From the NCBI GenBank assembly GCA_964369425.1, contig CAYJGW010000012.1, forward strand, positions 1-59,365: 59,365 nt of DNA, given 5' to 3'. This document shows, in pieces, positions 17,302 through 25,992 of this stretch. The DNA comes from CAUPWF01 sp964369425. Lineage in GTDB: Bacteria; Bacillota; Clostridia; Lachnospirales; Lachnospiraceae. The translations under genes were made by a program, and so were the position numbers. How positions within the stretch are numbered: the stretch's first letter is position 1; each line of letters starts with the position of its first letter. A model generated the notes under the pieces. That model did no database searches. It worked only from the letters and a program-made list of their open reading frames with translations, and had not been told where the DNA came from.

Positions 17302-18519
17302 TTACATCGAATCTAGTCCAGCATACATCTCTGCCATCGGTAACATTACCGCCATTACGATAACTCCGATAATCAATGCCAACACTACGATAATCGCTGG
17401 CTCTATTGCTGCCATTACAGACCCTGTCGCAATTTCTACCTCTTCATCAAAGTAATCTGCTTGCTTACGAAGCATCCCTTCCATATCCCCCACTTCTTCC
17501 CCTATCTTTGTCATGTGACACACTAGAGGCGGAAACAATCCCGATCTAGTCAGACTTTCTGAAAGTGGTGTCCCCATAGATACTTCTTCTTTTGCTTTCA
17601 TCAATGCATCGTTATAATAAATATTTGTCATGGTATTTGCAACAATACCAATACAATCGATTAATGGAATTCCTGCTGCAATCAAGGTGCTGAGTGTACG
17701 ACTCATTCTCGCTGCCGCTGTCTTTACAGCTAATTTCCCAAATAGGGGTAACCTCATCTGTATGCGACCAAACACTCGTTTTCCACTGTCCGTTTTTGCC
17801 CACGAACGTAAAAAGTATACTGTACCTATCATTACCGCAACAATATAATACCAAAATTGTTGTACAAAGTCACTGGCTGCGATTACCAGAACCGTTATCA
17901 ATGGTAACTCCGTTCCCAAATCTGTCAGCATAGACTCAAACTGCGGAATTACATATCCTAGCAATATCATTACTACAATAACTGCTACCACCAAAATCGC
18001 TATTGGATAGATAGAAGTTTTCTTAATCAGACCTTTTAACTTCGCTTCTTTTTCAAACTGGTCAGCCATCCTTCCAAAAGAAGTCTCCAAACTACCTGTC
18101 GCTTCCCCTGCTTCCACCATTGTTATCAATAAGTCTGGAAACACATTTGGATGCTCTTTCATAGCCTCTGAAAATGAGGTTCCTGATTGAATATCGATTC
18201 TGCATTCGTTAATAGCACCTGCGAGTAACTTGTTCTCTGTCTGCTCTGCTAACATTTCAAGTGCCGCCGTAACAGCTACACCTGCTGATGAGATACTAAC
18301 AAACTGTCTACAAAACACCGCCATATCTCTTGGTTTTGGTTTCTTTTTTAGAGAGCTAAACTCTATTGGTCGGTTGAAAACTCCAACTTCAGATACTGAA
18401 ATTGGTATTTTCCCTTCCGACTTTATAATATTAATTACCTGTTCTTTTTCATTTGCATTAACCGTTCCCTTAGACTCTTTTCCATTCTTGTCTATGGCAA
18501 CGTAAGAATATACTGCCAA
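17302..18519 (-). CDS. pilC: Type IV pilus inner-membrane platform protein PilC
   Basis: 405 residues, starting with TTG (AGAGGATGATAAT precedes it; no nearby ATG fits). N-terminal segment AVYSYVAIDKNGKESKGTV is typical of PilC/GspF. Two homologous T2SSF domains follow (about 70-190 and 270-395), each with PRDMAVFCRQFVSISSAGV- or KTAAARMSRTLSTLIAAGIP-type helices, and three membrane helices. PilC is the rotor/platform that couples the PilB and PilT ATPases to pilin insertion. It lies 35 bases downstream of pilT. The rare TTG start may lower its translation relative to neighbours. Confidence 0.92.
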   Translation of the reverse strand: MAVYSYVAIDKNGKESKGTVNANEKEQVINIIKSEGKIPISVSEVGVFNRPIEFSSLKKKPKPRDMAVFCRQFVSISSAGVAVTAALEMLAEQTENKLLAGAINECRIDIQSGTSFSEAMKEHPNVFPDLLITMVEAGEATGSLETSFGRMADQFEKEAKLKGLIKKTSIYPIAILVVAVIVVMILLGYVIPQFESMLTDLGTELPLITVLVIAASDFVQQFWYYIVAVMIGTVYFLRSWAKTDSGKRVFGRIQMRLPLFGKLAVKTAAARMSRTLSTLIAAGIPLIDCIGIVANTMTNIYYNDALMKAKEEVSMGTPLSESLTRSGLFPPLVCHMTKIGEEVGDMEGMLRKQADYFDEEVEIATGSVMAAIEPAIIVVLALIIGVIVMAVMLPMAEMYAGLDSM

Positions 18520-18554
18520 ATTATCATCCTCTTTTCTATACTATCTGTCTCTAT

Positions 18555-19610
18555 CTAATACATACGCTTGCTAAGCGCCATCTTGTCTTGTGCAAATTGG
18601 AGAGCTGCATCGTATGAGATTTTCCCACTTTGATACAATTCCAAAATCGCATCATCCATCTGCTTCATTCCAAGTTTGGAATTCATCAACATCACGGATG
18701 GAATCTGGAAAGTCTTCCCTTCACGTATGTTGTTGCGCACTGCACTGTTAGTGAGCATGACCTCAAAAGCTGCAACACGCCCTTTTCCATCTGCTGTCGG
18801 AATCAACTGTTGTGATACCACGCACTCTAATACGTCTGCAAGCTGCGTTCTAATCTGTTGTTGCTGATGCGGTGGAAATACATCGATGATACGGTCTATC
18901 GTATTTGCCGCCCCCACTGTATGCAGTGTGGAAAATACCAAGTGGCCTGTTTCCGCCGCTGTAACTGCAATCGAGATTGTATCTAAGTCACGCATCTCTC
19001 CCACTAAAATAACATCTGGATCCTGACGAAGGGCTGCTCTTAGCGCATTTGGAAAACTATCCGTATCACTTCCCACTTCTCTTTGATTTACAATCGATTG
19101 CTTATGTTGGTGCAAATACTCAATTGGATCTTCCAAGGTCAATACATGGTGTGGGTACTTTTCATTAATCTCATTAATCAAACTTGCAAGGGTAGTAGAT
19201 TTTCCACTACCAGTTGCACCTGTAACCAAAACCAGTCCTCTTTTCTTGTCGCACATATCGATAACAGACTGAGGTATTCTTAACTCTTCTGGATGTGGAA
19301 TCTTCACATTAAGCACACGGGCTGATAATGCAAATGAGCCTCTTTGCGTAAATGCATTAATACGAAATCTTCCTATTGACTGCGCCGAATATGCGAAATC
19401 AATCTCTCCTACTTTCCTCAAATGCTCCATCTGTTCTGGCGTAGTAATCTCATCCATAATCTCTGCAATGTCTTGCGGCATCAATCTTTGGCTGGTAAGT
19501 GCTTGTAAACTCCCCTTCACACGTCCAGTCGGCGGAACTCCTGCGCTCAAATGTAAATCCGACGCATTTTTTTGCGCTGCCATCTCCAAAAGCTCTGTAA
19601 ATCGATTCAT
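18555..19610 (-). CDS. pilT: Type IV pilus retraction ATPase PilT
   Basis: 351 residues, standard PilT length. Walker A GATGSGKST near residue 131, Walker B-type Asp box DPDVILVGEMRD with the preceding Glu/Arg, His box TGHLVFSTLHT, and the C-terminal QQLIPTADGKGRVAAFE motif. PilT is a hexameric motor that depolymerises pili, giving twitching or surface retraction. It lies between pilB and pilC with gaps of 20 and 35 bases, so it is part of the same operon. Its presence argues that these pili are dynamic rather than static fibres. Confidence 0.94.
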   Translation of the reverse strand: MNRFTELLEMAAQKNASDLHLSAGVPPTGRVKGSLQALTSQRLMPQDIAEIMDEITTPEQMEHLRKVGEIDFAYSAQSIGRFRINAFTQRGSFALSARVLNVKIPHPEELRIPQSVIDMCDKKRGLVLVTGATGSGKSTTLASLINEINEKYPHHVLTLEDPIEYLHQHKQSIVNQREVGSDTDSFPNALRAALRQDPDVILVGEMRDLDTISIAVTAAETGHLVFSTLHTVGAANTIDRIIDVFPPHQQQQIRTQLADVLECVVSQQLIPTADGKGRVAAFEVMLTNSAVRNNIREGKTFQIPSVMLMNSKLGMKQMDDAILELYQSGKISYDAALQFAQDKMALSKRMY

Positions 19611-19630
19611 TCCCCTTTTCCCCCTTAGTC

Positions 19631-21334
19631 TTATGACTCAAACGAGACCTTTAACATCTCTTCAATCGTTGTAACGCCTTCTATAACAAACTTCGATGCA
19701 CTCATTCTCAAAGAATTCATGCCTTGCTCTATAGCAGTTGTTTTAATCTCTTCCGTTGTACCTCTAGAAACAATAATGTTCTTCAAATCTTGGTTCACTT
19801 CCATGATTTCATACACACCTATCCGACCATAGAAACCTACATCACCACAGAGCGGACACCCTACTGCATCATAAATCGTAAGTGGATCTGCAATAGGCGC
19901 ACCAAGAAGTACCTTTTCTTCTAATGTCGCCTCTCTTGGTTGATTACAACTTTTACATAGCTTGCGAACCAATCTCTGAGCTATAATTCCTGCAAGTGAA
20001 TCCGCCAACAAGTATGGCTCTATCCCCATGTCTAGTAGACGGCTTACTGTAGCTGCCGAACTATTCGTATGCAATGTACTAATAACCAAGTGTCCTGTAA
20101 TAGAAGCTTGTACTGCAATGGACGCCGTCTCATAATCACGAATCTCTCCTACCATAATGATATCTGGATCTTGACGCAGAATGGAGCGAAGCGCTGTCGC
20201 AAAAGTCAAATTTGCCTTTGCATTAACTTGCACCTGGTTAATTCCCGCAATATTTGCCTCCACAGGATCCTCAACTGTAATTATATTCACTTCTTCTGTA
20301 TTTAATTCAGAAAGAGCGGTGTAAAGTGTCGTAGACTTACCGCTTCCTGTCGGCCCAGTTATCAAAATAATTCCATTTGGATTTTTTAAAATATGATCAA
20401 ACTTCTCTAATTCCCAATCTCCCATACCAAGTCCAGATTTTGGTACGTTAAATCCACTAGACGAAGCGATACGCATAACAATCTTTTCTCCGTACGACGA
20501 AGGTAATATCGATACACGCACATCATAATCCACGCGGTCTACAATAAGAGAAAGTCTTCCATCTTGGGGCTTTCTCCTCTCTGATATATCCATCTCTGCC
20601 ATAATTTTGATACGTGTTACAATTGCCGGCAAAAGATTGATATCATATAACATCTTCTCAGTTAAGACACCATCAATTCTATAGCGGATACGCACTTGTT
20701 TCTCCAGTGCATCAAAATGGATATCACTAGCTCTTTGACGTACAGCTTGCTCTACAATTGAACGAACCAACTGCACAATCGGTGCATTTTCAACTTCCGC
20801 TTGTTGTGCTGCTTCTGCTGCCTCTACTTGTTGTAAGTGACTCTCTCTCTCTCTTGTGTACTGCTCCGCTGCAGTCATCGCCTCGCCAGATCCAAAATGC
20901 CTATCCAAGATAGCATTAATCTCAGACATGGTCGCAACACGTGGTTCCACAAGACAGTTCGTAATAATCGAAATATCATCTTGTGCAACCATGTCCAAAG
21001 GATTTGACATAGCAAGCACTAGCACATTGGAATGTCCTTCACTATATTCTATCGGCAGTACATTATGCTTTCTTAATACAGAGCCGTTAACTAAAGAGAT
21101 TATCTCTTGAGGAATTCTCACCCCTCTCAACTCAATTCGTGGTATCCCAAGCTGTACCTCTAACACATCCGCTATATCATTATCTGTAACCAATCCCATA
21201 TCAATCAGACAATCTCCAATTTTTTGATTGGTTTTCTTTTGTTGTTCTAGCGCTTTATTCAACTGCTCTTCTGTAATCACACCTTGAAATACAAGTAAAT
21301 CTCCTAGTTTAAACTTTCTGTAATCACTGCTCAT
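19631..21334 (-). CDS. pilB: Type IV pilus assembly ATPase PilB with MshEN domain
   Basis: 567 residues, first gene of the cluster. Residues 7-60 contain two consecutive MshEN motifs, KLGDLLVFQGVITEEQL and KIGDCLIDMGLVTDNDI, the type that binds c-di-GMP in MshE and some clostridial PilB proteins; a second lobe follows to about 150. The ATPase core has Walker A GPTGSGKST, Asp box and His box TGHLVISTLHT, and a zinc-binding tetracysteine (CKSC ... CPLC) near 455-500. PilB powers pilus extension. Ribosome binding site AGGGGGAG precedes ATG. The c-di-GMP response is inference from the motifs. Confidence 0.93.
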   Translation of the reverse strand: MSSDYRKFKLGDLLVFQGVITEEQLNKALEQQKKTNQKIGDCLIDMGLVTDNDIADVLEVQLGIPRIELRGVRIPQEIISLVNGSVLRKHNVLPIEYSEGHSNVLVLAMSNPLDMVAQDDISIITNCLVEPRVATMSEINAILDRHFGSGEAMTAAEQYTRERESHLQQVEAAEAAQQAEVENAPIVQLVRSIVEQAVRQRASDIHFDALEKQVRIRYRIDGVLTEKMLYDINLLPAIVTRIKIMAEMDISERRKPQDGRLSLIVDRVDYDVRVSILPSSYGEKIVMRIASSSGFNVPKSGLGMGDWELEKFDHILKNPNGIILITGPTGSGKSTTLYTALSELNTEEVNIITVEDPVEANIAGINQVQVNAKANLTFATALRSILRQDPDIIMVGEIRDYETASIAVQASITGHLVISTLHTNSSAATVSRLLDMGIEPYLLADSLAGIIAQRLVRKLCKSCNQPREATLEEKVLLGAPIADPLTIYDAVGCPLCGDVGFYGRIGVYEIMEVNQDLKNIIVSRGTTEEIKTTAIEQGMNSLRMSASKFVIEGVTTIEEMLKVSFES

Positions 21335-21591
21335 TCACTACTCCCCCTGTGACTCATATCACACTTCATTCTTATATCAAAAACTTATATCTATCTGTGC
21401 TTTCACAACGCACAAAACAAGCAAATTAGAGTTCCAATTCACTTGACAATTCATAAAATTTTATCTTATCAATATAATATCAAACTTTTGTAATAATTGC
21501 ACTACATTTCATATTTTTTTCACACATTCTCTACTATTTTACTTCTTCGTCTCTTTTGGTTGGGTTCTTTAAAATTCTAGATATCAGCTTC

Positions 21592-21620
21592 TTGCAGAGA
21601 ATCTTTGAATGTGCTATGAT
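21592..21620 (+). promoter_or_regulatory. Candidate promoter for the Rpn-type gene
   Basis: TTGCAG (21592-21597) and TATGAT (21615-21620) with a 17-base spacer, plus strand, about 250 bases upstream of the nuclease gene. The intergenic stretch 21335-21871 also holds an AT-rich segment near 21440-21490 that could contain a pilB promoter, but I could not fix one. Confidence 0.45.
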
Positions 21621-21678
21621 GAAAAAATCAAGAAGAGGTATCACTCTATCTATTGTTCTAAGAACAAGATCTTAAAAG

Positions 21679-21708
21679 TAACAATTCAACCACAAAGTTG
21701 AATTGTTA
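21679..21708. repeat. 12-bp inverted repeat in the pilB / Rpn intergenic region
   Basis: TAACAATTCAAC and GTTGAATTGTTA, a perfect 12-base inverted repeat around a six-base loop. No T-tract follows, so it is not a standard terminator; it could be an operator, or an RNA hairpin in the leader of the downstream gene. Confidence 0.7.
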
Positions 21709-21871
21709 CTCTAAAAACTGTTATCTTAATCTATGCAGTTGAAAATTCCAACACATTACATTATAATGTTAAGTAAGAAAAGCAATAAATAAAACTTCTT
21801 TTAAGGATGAGTGAACTTCTTCTTTGTAGCAAGTAGATAGATACATTGGTTATACGAAAGGAGAAGTAGTT

Positions 21872-22801
21872 ATGGAACTATTAGAATCAAAACCAAATCG
21901 AATCATGAAAGACAAATTGTTTAATGTGGTCATGCAATCACCAGAGGCGAAATTACAGGTGTATAACGCTCTGAATGGTACGAATTATACCGATGCTAGT
22001 GCATTGATTGTAACAACATTAGAGAATGTGGTGTATTTAGGAATGAAGAATGATTGTTCGTTCATGATTAGCAATACATTAAGCTGGTACGAACATCAAT
22101 CAACAAAGAATCCCAATATGCCATTTAGACATTTGTTGTATGTAACAAAGCAATTGGAGAAGATAGTGGGAAAAAATAGAATTTATGGTTCTACCCCGAT
22201 TTGTCTACCGAATCCAGATTTTGTAGTCTTTTACAATGGAGACATAAAAATGGAAAGCACAGAAGTGATAAAGTTGTCGAATCTGTATGAGGAAACATCG
22301 AAAAATCACGGCGTTAAATTGGAACTAATAGTGACAGTAATCAATATCAACAAGGGATTTAATGAAGAGTTCAAATCACAGTGTGAAATATTAAAAGAGT
22401 ACTCAATGTTTGTAGATATTTTAAAAAACTATAAAAAAGAGTGTGATATTCAAACTGCAACCATCAAGACTATTGATCACTGTATTAAAGAGAACATCCT
22501 AAAAGAATTATTAGAAAAAGAAAGGGATGTAGTTATGTCTTGTATATTAACGGAATACGATGAGGAAGAAGTAAGAAAGATTTGGGAAGAAGAATCGCGT
22601 GCGGCGGGACATGCCGCGGGACAAACGCGTACTTTGGTCGAACAAATAGTAAAAAAACTGAAAAAGAACAAGTCGATCGAAATGATTGCAGACGAGCTAG
22701 AAGCGGAGATCGAAAAAATAGAGAGACTTGTTGAGGAGGTTAACAAGCATGCTCCAGAGTATGATTTGGAAGCTATTACAAAGGCACTAACTAGAGAATA
22801 A
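21872..22801 (+). CDS. Rpn-family (recombination-promoting nuclease / YhgA-like) protein
   Basis: 309 residues. N-terminal segment MKDKLFNVVMQSPEAKLQVYNALNGTNYTD, then the nuclease-fold region with ENVVYLGMKNDCSFMI and LSWYEHQSTKNPNMPFRHLLY (the E-x-Q core of this PD-(D/E)XK family), and a charged C-terminal coiled region ending in KKLKKNKSIEMIADELEAE, typical of Lachnospiraceae members often annotated as putative transposases. E. coli RpnA-type proteins cut DNA and stimulate RecA-independent recombination; this protein's activity is unknown. It is the only plus-strand gene between 1 and 34000. Ribosome binding site AAAGGAG precedes ATG. A shared terminator follows. Confidence 0.8.
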   Translation: MELLESKPNRIMKDKLFNVVMQSPEAKLQVYNALNGTNYTDASALIVTTLENVVYLGMKNDCSFMISNTLSWYEHQSTKNPNMPFRHLLYVTKQLEKIVGKNRIYGSTPICLPNPDFVVFYNGDIKMESTEVIKLSNLYEETSKNHGVKLELIVTVININKGFNEEFKSQCEILKEYSMFVDILKNYKKECDIQTATIKTIDHCIKENILKELLEKERDVVMSCILTEYDEEEVRKIWEEESRAAGHAAGQTRTLVEQIVKKLKKNKSIEMIADELEAEIEKIERLVEEVNKHAPEYDLEAITKALTRE

Positions 22802-22825
22802 GGTGCGTAAAAATCCTCGCTCCTT

Positions 22826-22873
22826 AAAAGCATAAAAATGACCACCTCTATCAGCGGTCATTTTTATGCTTTT
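22826..22873. terminator. Bidirectional terminator between the Rpn-type gene and fucI
   Basis: A perfect 18-base stem, AAAAGCATAAAAATGACC against GGTCATTTTTATGCTTTT, with a 12-base loop and T-tracts on both strands. It serves the two converging genes. Confidence 0.93.
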
Positions 22874-22881
22874 ATTTTGTT

Positions 22882-24675
22882 TTATTTATAAAGTGGTCCG
22901 TATGTCTCGCAAGCTCTATAATCTTGACCTTCTTTATCCATTCCAAATGCATTCCATGCAGCTGGTCTATAAATATCTTTTTCTTCTACGTTGTGCATGC
23001 ACACTGGGATACGAAGCATTGATGCCATTGTAATAAAGTCCGCCCCGTTGTGTCCGTAGCTGATTGATCCATGGTTTGCTCCCCAGTTATTCATTACATC
23101 GTAAGCTGATTTAAACGCACCTTCTCCTGTAAGTCTTGGCGCAAACCAAGTACAAGGCCATGTGTAGTCTGTTCTCTTCCACAATTTGTCCGCAACTTCA
23201 TCTGGAAGTTCTACTGTATACCCTTCTACGATTTGAAGTGCTGGTCCTAGCCCTTTGATTAGATTTAATCTTACCATCGTTACAGGCATCTCTGCTTTTG
23301 TTTGGAATCTTGAAGAATATCCACCACCTCTAAAGTATCCGTTATCTGCAGCATTCCATGTTGTCGCTTTTAGGATTGCTTCTGTGTCTTCTTCTGTTAC
23401 TTCATACCAAGGTTTCACCATCTTCACGCCATTCTCATCTGTAGCTTCTCCGCAGAAATCAAGGCACGACGCTCCCGAGTTAATTAAGTGGATAAACCCA
23501 TCTGACTCTTTTGCTTTTCCTTCTAATTCGTATCCTGTATTTTTCTTAACAGCTTCTGGACTCCAATATGTACGTACATCCGAGAACATTTGTGCTGAAT
23601 TGGTCAATAATTTACCAAACAGCATACTGATTCCGTTTAACACATCGTTTTCTGTCGCTAAGATATAAGGCTCTCTCACGCCTTCCCAGTCAAATGAAGT
23701 ACACATTAAAGCTTCTGGGTAATCTGCATTTGGATAAAAGTCTGTCCATTGTCTTTGACCTTGGAATCCTCCCGCTATTGCATTATGCCCTTGCGCTTCC
23801 TCTTCACATCCTTTTGGAAGATTTGGATTTCCATTCATCATATCTTTGATGATACACATCATTTTCACAACAAATTCTAAATCTGCTTCTTTTTCTTCAT
23901 CAGACTTTTGTACCTCTGGTGGATTCTTGTCAAATCCGATTGCACACTTTTCTTTGGTCCACGCCAATGCTTTTTGGAATTCTGCTTCGTCGTAGATACC
24001 TTCTGTCATACGGCGGATAATCTCTACCTCGTCAACAGACTCTACTCTCATTCCTAAATATTCTTCTAAGAATTGTGGGTCTATGATAGATCCACCAATT
24101 CCCATACAAACAGATCCAATTTGAAGGTATGACTTTCCTCTCATAGTAGCTGCTGCAACTGCCGCTCTACCAAAACGCAACAACTTTGTTACAACGTCTT
24201 CTGGAATCTCTGTCTCTCCTACATTTTGCACATCGTGTCCGTAGATACCAAATGCTGGTAATCCTTTTTGTGCATGTGTAGCAAGTACCGACGCAAGGTA
24301 TACTGCCCCTGGGCGCTCCGTTCCATTCAATCCCCACACAGCCTTGATTGTACTTTTATCCATATCCATTGTCTCTGCACCGTAGCACCAACATGGAGTT
24401 ACGGTAACTGTAATGTCTACTCCTGCTTTTCTAAATTTATCTGCACAAGCTGCCGCCTCTGCAACACCACCGATTGTAGTATCTGCAATTACAACATTCA
24501 CTGGCTCTCCATTCGAATATTTCAAATTTTGAGTAAATAGTTCAGCTGCCGCTTTCGCCATTCCCATTGTTTGCTCTTCTAACGATCCTCTTACATCTAG
24601 AAACCCTCTTCTTCCATCAATCGTTGGACGAATTCCAATTACTGGGTAATCACCTATCAATCTGCTCTTTGCCAT
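22882..24675 (-). CDS. fucI: L-fucose isomerase
   Basis: 597 residues, the usual FucI length. It interconverts L-fucose and L-fuculose (also D-arabinose and D-ribulose) in the cytoplasm with a Mn2+ ion. Conserved stretches include YPVIGIRPTIDGRRGFLDVR at the N-terminus, TVTPCWCYGAETMDM, AFGIYGHDVQNVGE, GKSYLQIGSVCMGIGG, SFDWEGVREPYILATENDVL (metal-ligand region) and ANHGSISYGHNGADF near the C-terminus. The ribosome binding site AAGGAGG is followed by ATG. No fucK, fucA or fucose transporter is in the window, so the rest of the pathway must lie elsewhere. A TATAAT box occurs about 60 bases upstream, without a clear -35. Confidence 0.93.
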   Translation of the reverse strand: MAKSRLIGDYPVIGIRPTIDGRRGFLDVRGSLEEQTMGMAKAAAELFTQNLKYSNGEPVNVVIADTTIGGVAEAAACADKFRKAGVDITVTVTPCWCYGAETMDMDKSTIKAVWGLNGTERPGAVYLASVLATHAQKGLPAFGIYGHDVQNVGETEIPEDVVTKLLRFGRAAVAAATMRGKSYLQIGSVCMGIGGSIIDPQFLEEYLGMRVESVDEVEIIRRMTEGIYDEAEFQKALAWTKEKCAIGFDKNPPEVQKSDEEKEADLEFVVKMMCIIKDMMNGNPNLPKGCEEEAQGHNAIAGGFQGQRQWTDFYPNADYPEALMCTSFDWEGVREPYILATENDVLNGISMLFGKLLTNSAQMFSDVRTYWSPEAVKKNTGYELEGKAKESDGFIHLINSGASCLDFCGEATDENGVKMVKPWYEVTEEDTEAILKATTWNAADNGYFRGGGYSSRFQTKAEMPVTMVRLNLIKGLGPALQIVEGYTVELPDEVADKLWKRTDYTWPCTWFAPRLTGEGAFKSAYDVMNNWGANHGSISYGHNGADFITMASMLRIPVCMHNVEEKDIYRPAAWNAFGMDKEGQDYRACETYGPLYK

Positions 24676-24812
24676 TATATTTTCCTCCTTAAAATTGCCA
24701 CTTTCAACTCTTGTGGTTCATCATCATGATGTTATTATATCTCCACTTTTTTAAAAATTCTCGTGGTATAAAGGAAAAAAACATAACAATATTCACTTTT
24801 TCTATCTTTGAT

Positions 24813-25334
24813 TCAAGCACCTAAAAACACACTTACAATCACCCCTGCCAAAGTCGCTACCAATGCTCCTGCTAGCGTCCACCGAGTCTTACTCACCTTT
24901 GCTGTCAAAAAATAAATGCTCATTGTATAAAATATAGTCTCTGTACTACTCATCATAATCGACCCAATCCTCCCTATAGAGGAATCTGTTCCATACTCCT
25001 GATAAATATCCAGCAAAAGCCCTGTCGCCGCAGATGAAGAAAACATTTTTATCAATGTCAGAGGTACTAGCGCTGCCGGAAACCGAATACAATCAGTCAC
25101 TACGCTGATTTGATTCGCTAAAAACTCTAAAAATCCGGATTCTCGTAAAATTCCTACAGCAATCATAAGCCCCACTAGTGTAGGCATAATTTGAAGCACT
25201 GTAGTAAAGCCTTTTTTTGCCCCCTCAATAAATGCATCATACACCGCAACCTTCATCAATAACCCATAACCAATTACAGACAAAATGATCATCGGCACAA
25301 TAATTCGAGAAATCAAATTTAGAATTTCACCCAT
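24813..25334 (-). CDS. spmB: Spore maturation protein B
   Basis: 173 residues, an integral membrane protein with a nucleoside-recognition (Gate) domain. Visible family segments: IVPMIILSVIGYGLLMKVAVYD, EGAKKGFTTVLQIMPTLVGLM, and MMSSTETIFYTMSIYF. In Bacillus SpmA and SpmB are needed for full dehydration of the spore core. The ATG overlaps the stop codon of spmA by one base, which shows translational coupling. It is direct evidence for a spore-forming host. Confidence 0.92.
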   Translation of the reverse strand: MGEILNLISRIIVPMIILSVIGYGLLMKVAVYDAFIEGAKKGFTTVLQIMPTLVGLMIAVGILRESGFLEFLANQISVVTDCIRFPAALVPLTLIKMFSSSAATGLLLDIYQEYGTDSSIGRIGSIMMSSTETIFYTMSIYFLTAKVSKTRWTLAGALVATLAGVIVSVFLGA

Positions 25335-25921
25335 TACATTCGCCTCCTAGTCATGCATTTACAAAATACAACACCTGCTACTGTACTGGTCATTGTGGCC
25401 AAAATCGCACTACCTACAATAGCAGTCGGATTCACACTTCCGTATTGGGTGCGATATGCAATCACATTAATCGGAATCAATTGCAAGGAAGAGATATTAA
25501 TCACGAGAAAGGTGCACATCTCATCACTTGCATAGCGAACTCCATTTACGCTCTTAGGCAAAAGTTTTGCCAATTCCTCCATCGCCTTTAACCCAGCAGG
25601 AGTAGCAGCCCAGCCAAGCCCTAGAAAATTTGCTACCATATTAGTAGTGATATATGTCTTTGCTAGATGCTCTTTGGGTAAATTAGGGAATAACCATCGA
25701 ATAAATGGTTCCAATTTATTTGACAGCATCTCAATAATCCCAGCCCTAGTAGCAATTTCCATTAACCCCATCCAAAAAGCCATCACACCTGTCATTGTAA
25801 TACAAAGTGTGATGGCATCCCCTGCCGAGTCTAGCGCTGCATTTGTCACATTCTCCAAATCACCTGTAAAAATGCTGTACACGACTCCTACTATTATCAT
25901 TCCCGCCCAAAGATAATTCAT
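25334..25921 (-). CDS. spmA: Spore maturation protein A
   Basis: 195 residues from the ATG at 25921, chosen because GAGGAG lies five bases before it (a GTG six bases upstream is in frame). Membrane protein with the Gate-type segments GDAITLCITMTGVMAFWMGL and VANFLGLGWAATPAGLKAME, characteristic of SpmA. It works with SpmB in spore core dehydration. It follows galE by 67 bases; a sporulation-specific (sigma-E/G) promoter could lie in that gap but I cannot point to one. Confidence 0.92.
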   Translation of the reverse strand: MNYLWAGMIIVGVVYSIFTGDLENVTNAALDSAGDAITLCITMTGVMAFWMGLMEIATRAGIIEMLSNKLEPFIRWLFPNLPKEHLAKTYITTNMVANFLGLGWAATPAGLKAMEELAKLLPKSVNGVRYASDEMCTFLVINISSLQLIPINVIAYRTQYGSVNPTAIVGSAILATMTSTVAGVVFCKCMTRRRM

Positions 25922-25968
25922 GCGCACTCCTCATAGCTTTTTACCATGTATATGCACAACTTTTCGGC

Positions 25969-25992
25969 TTATGTTACTATTTATGTTACTAT
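25969..25992. repeat. Perfect 12-bp tandem duplication at the end of galE
   Basis: TTATGTTACTAT occurs twice back to back, the second copy covering the galE stop codon. Probably replication slippage; no function suggested. Confidence 0.9.
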
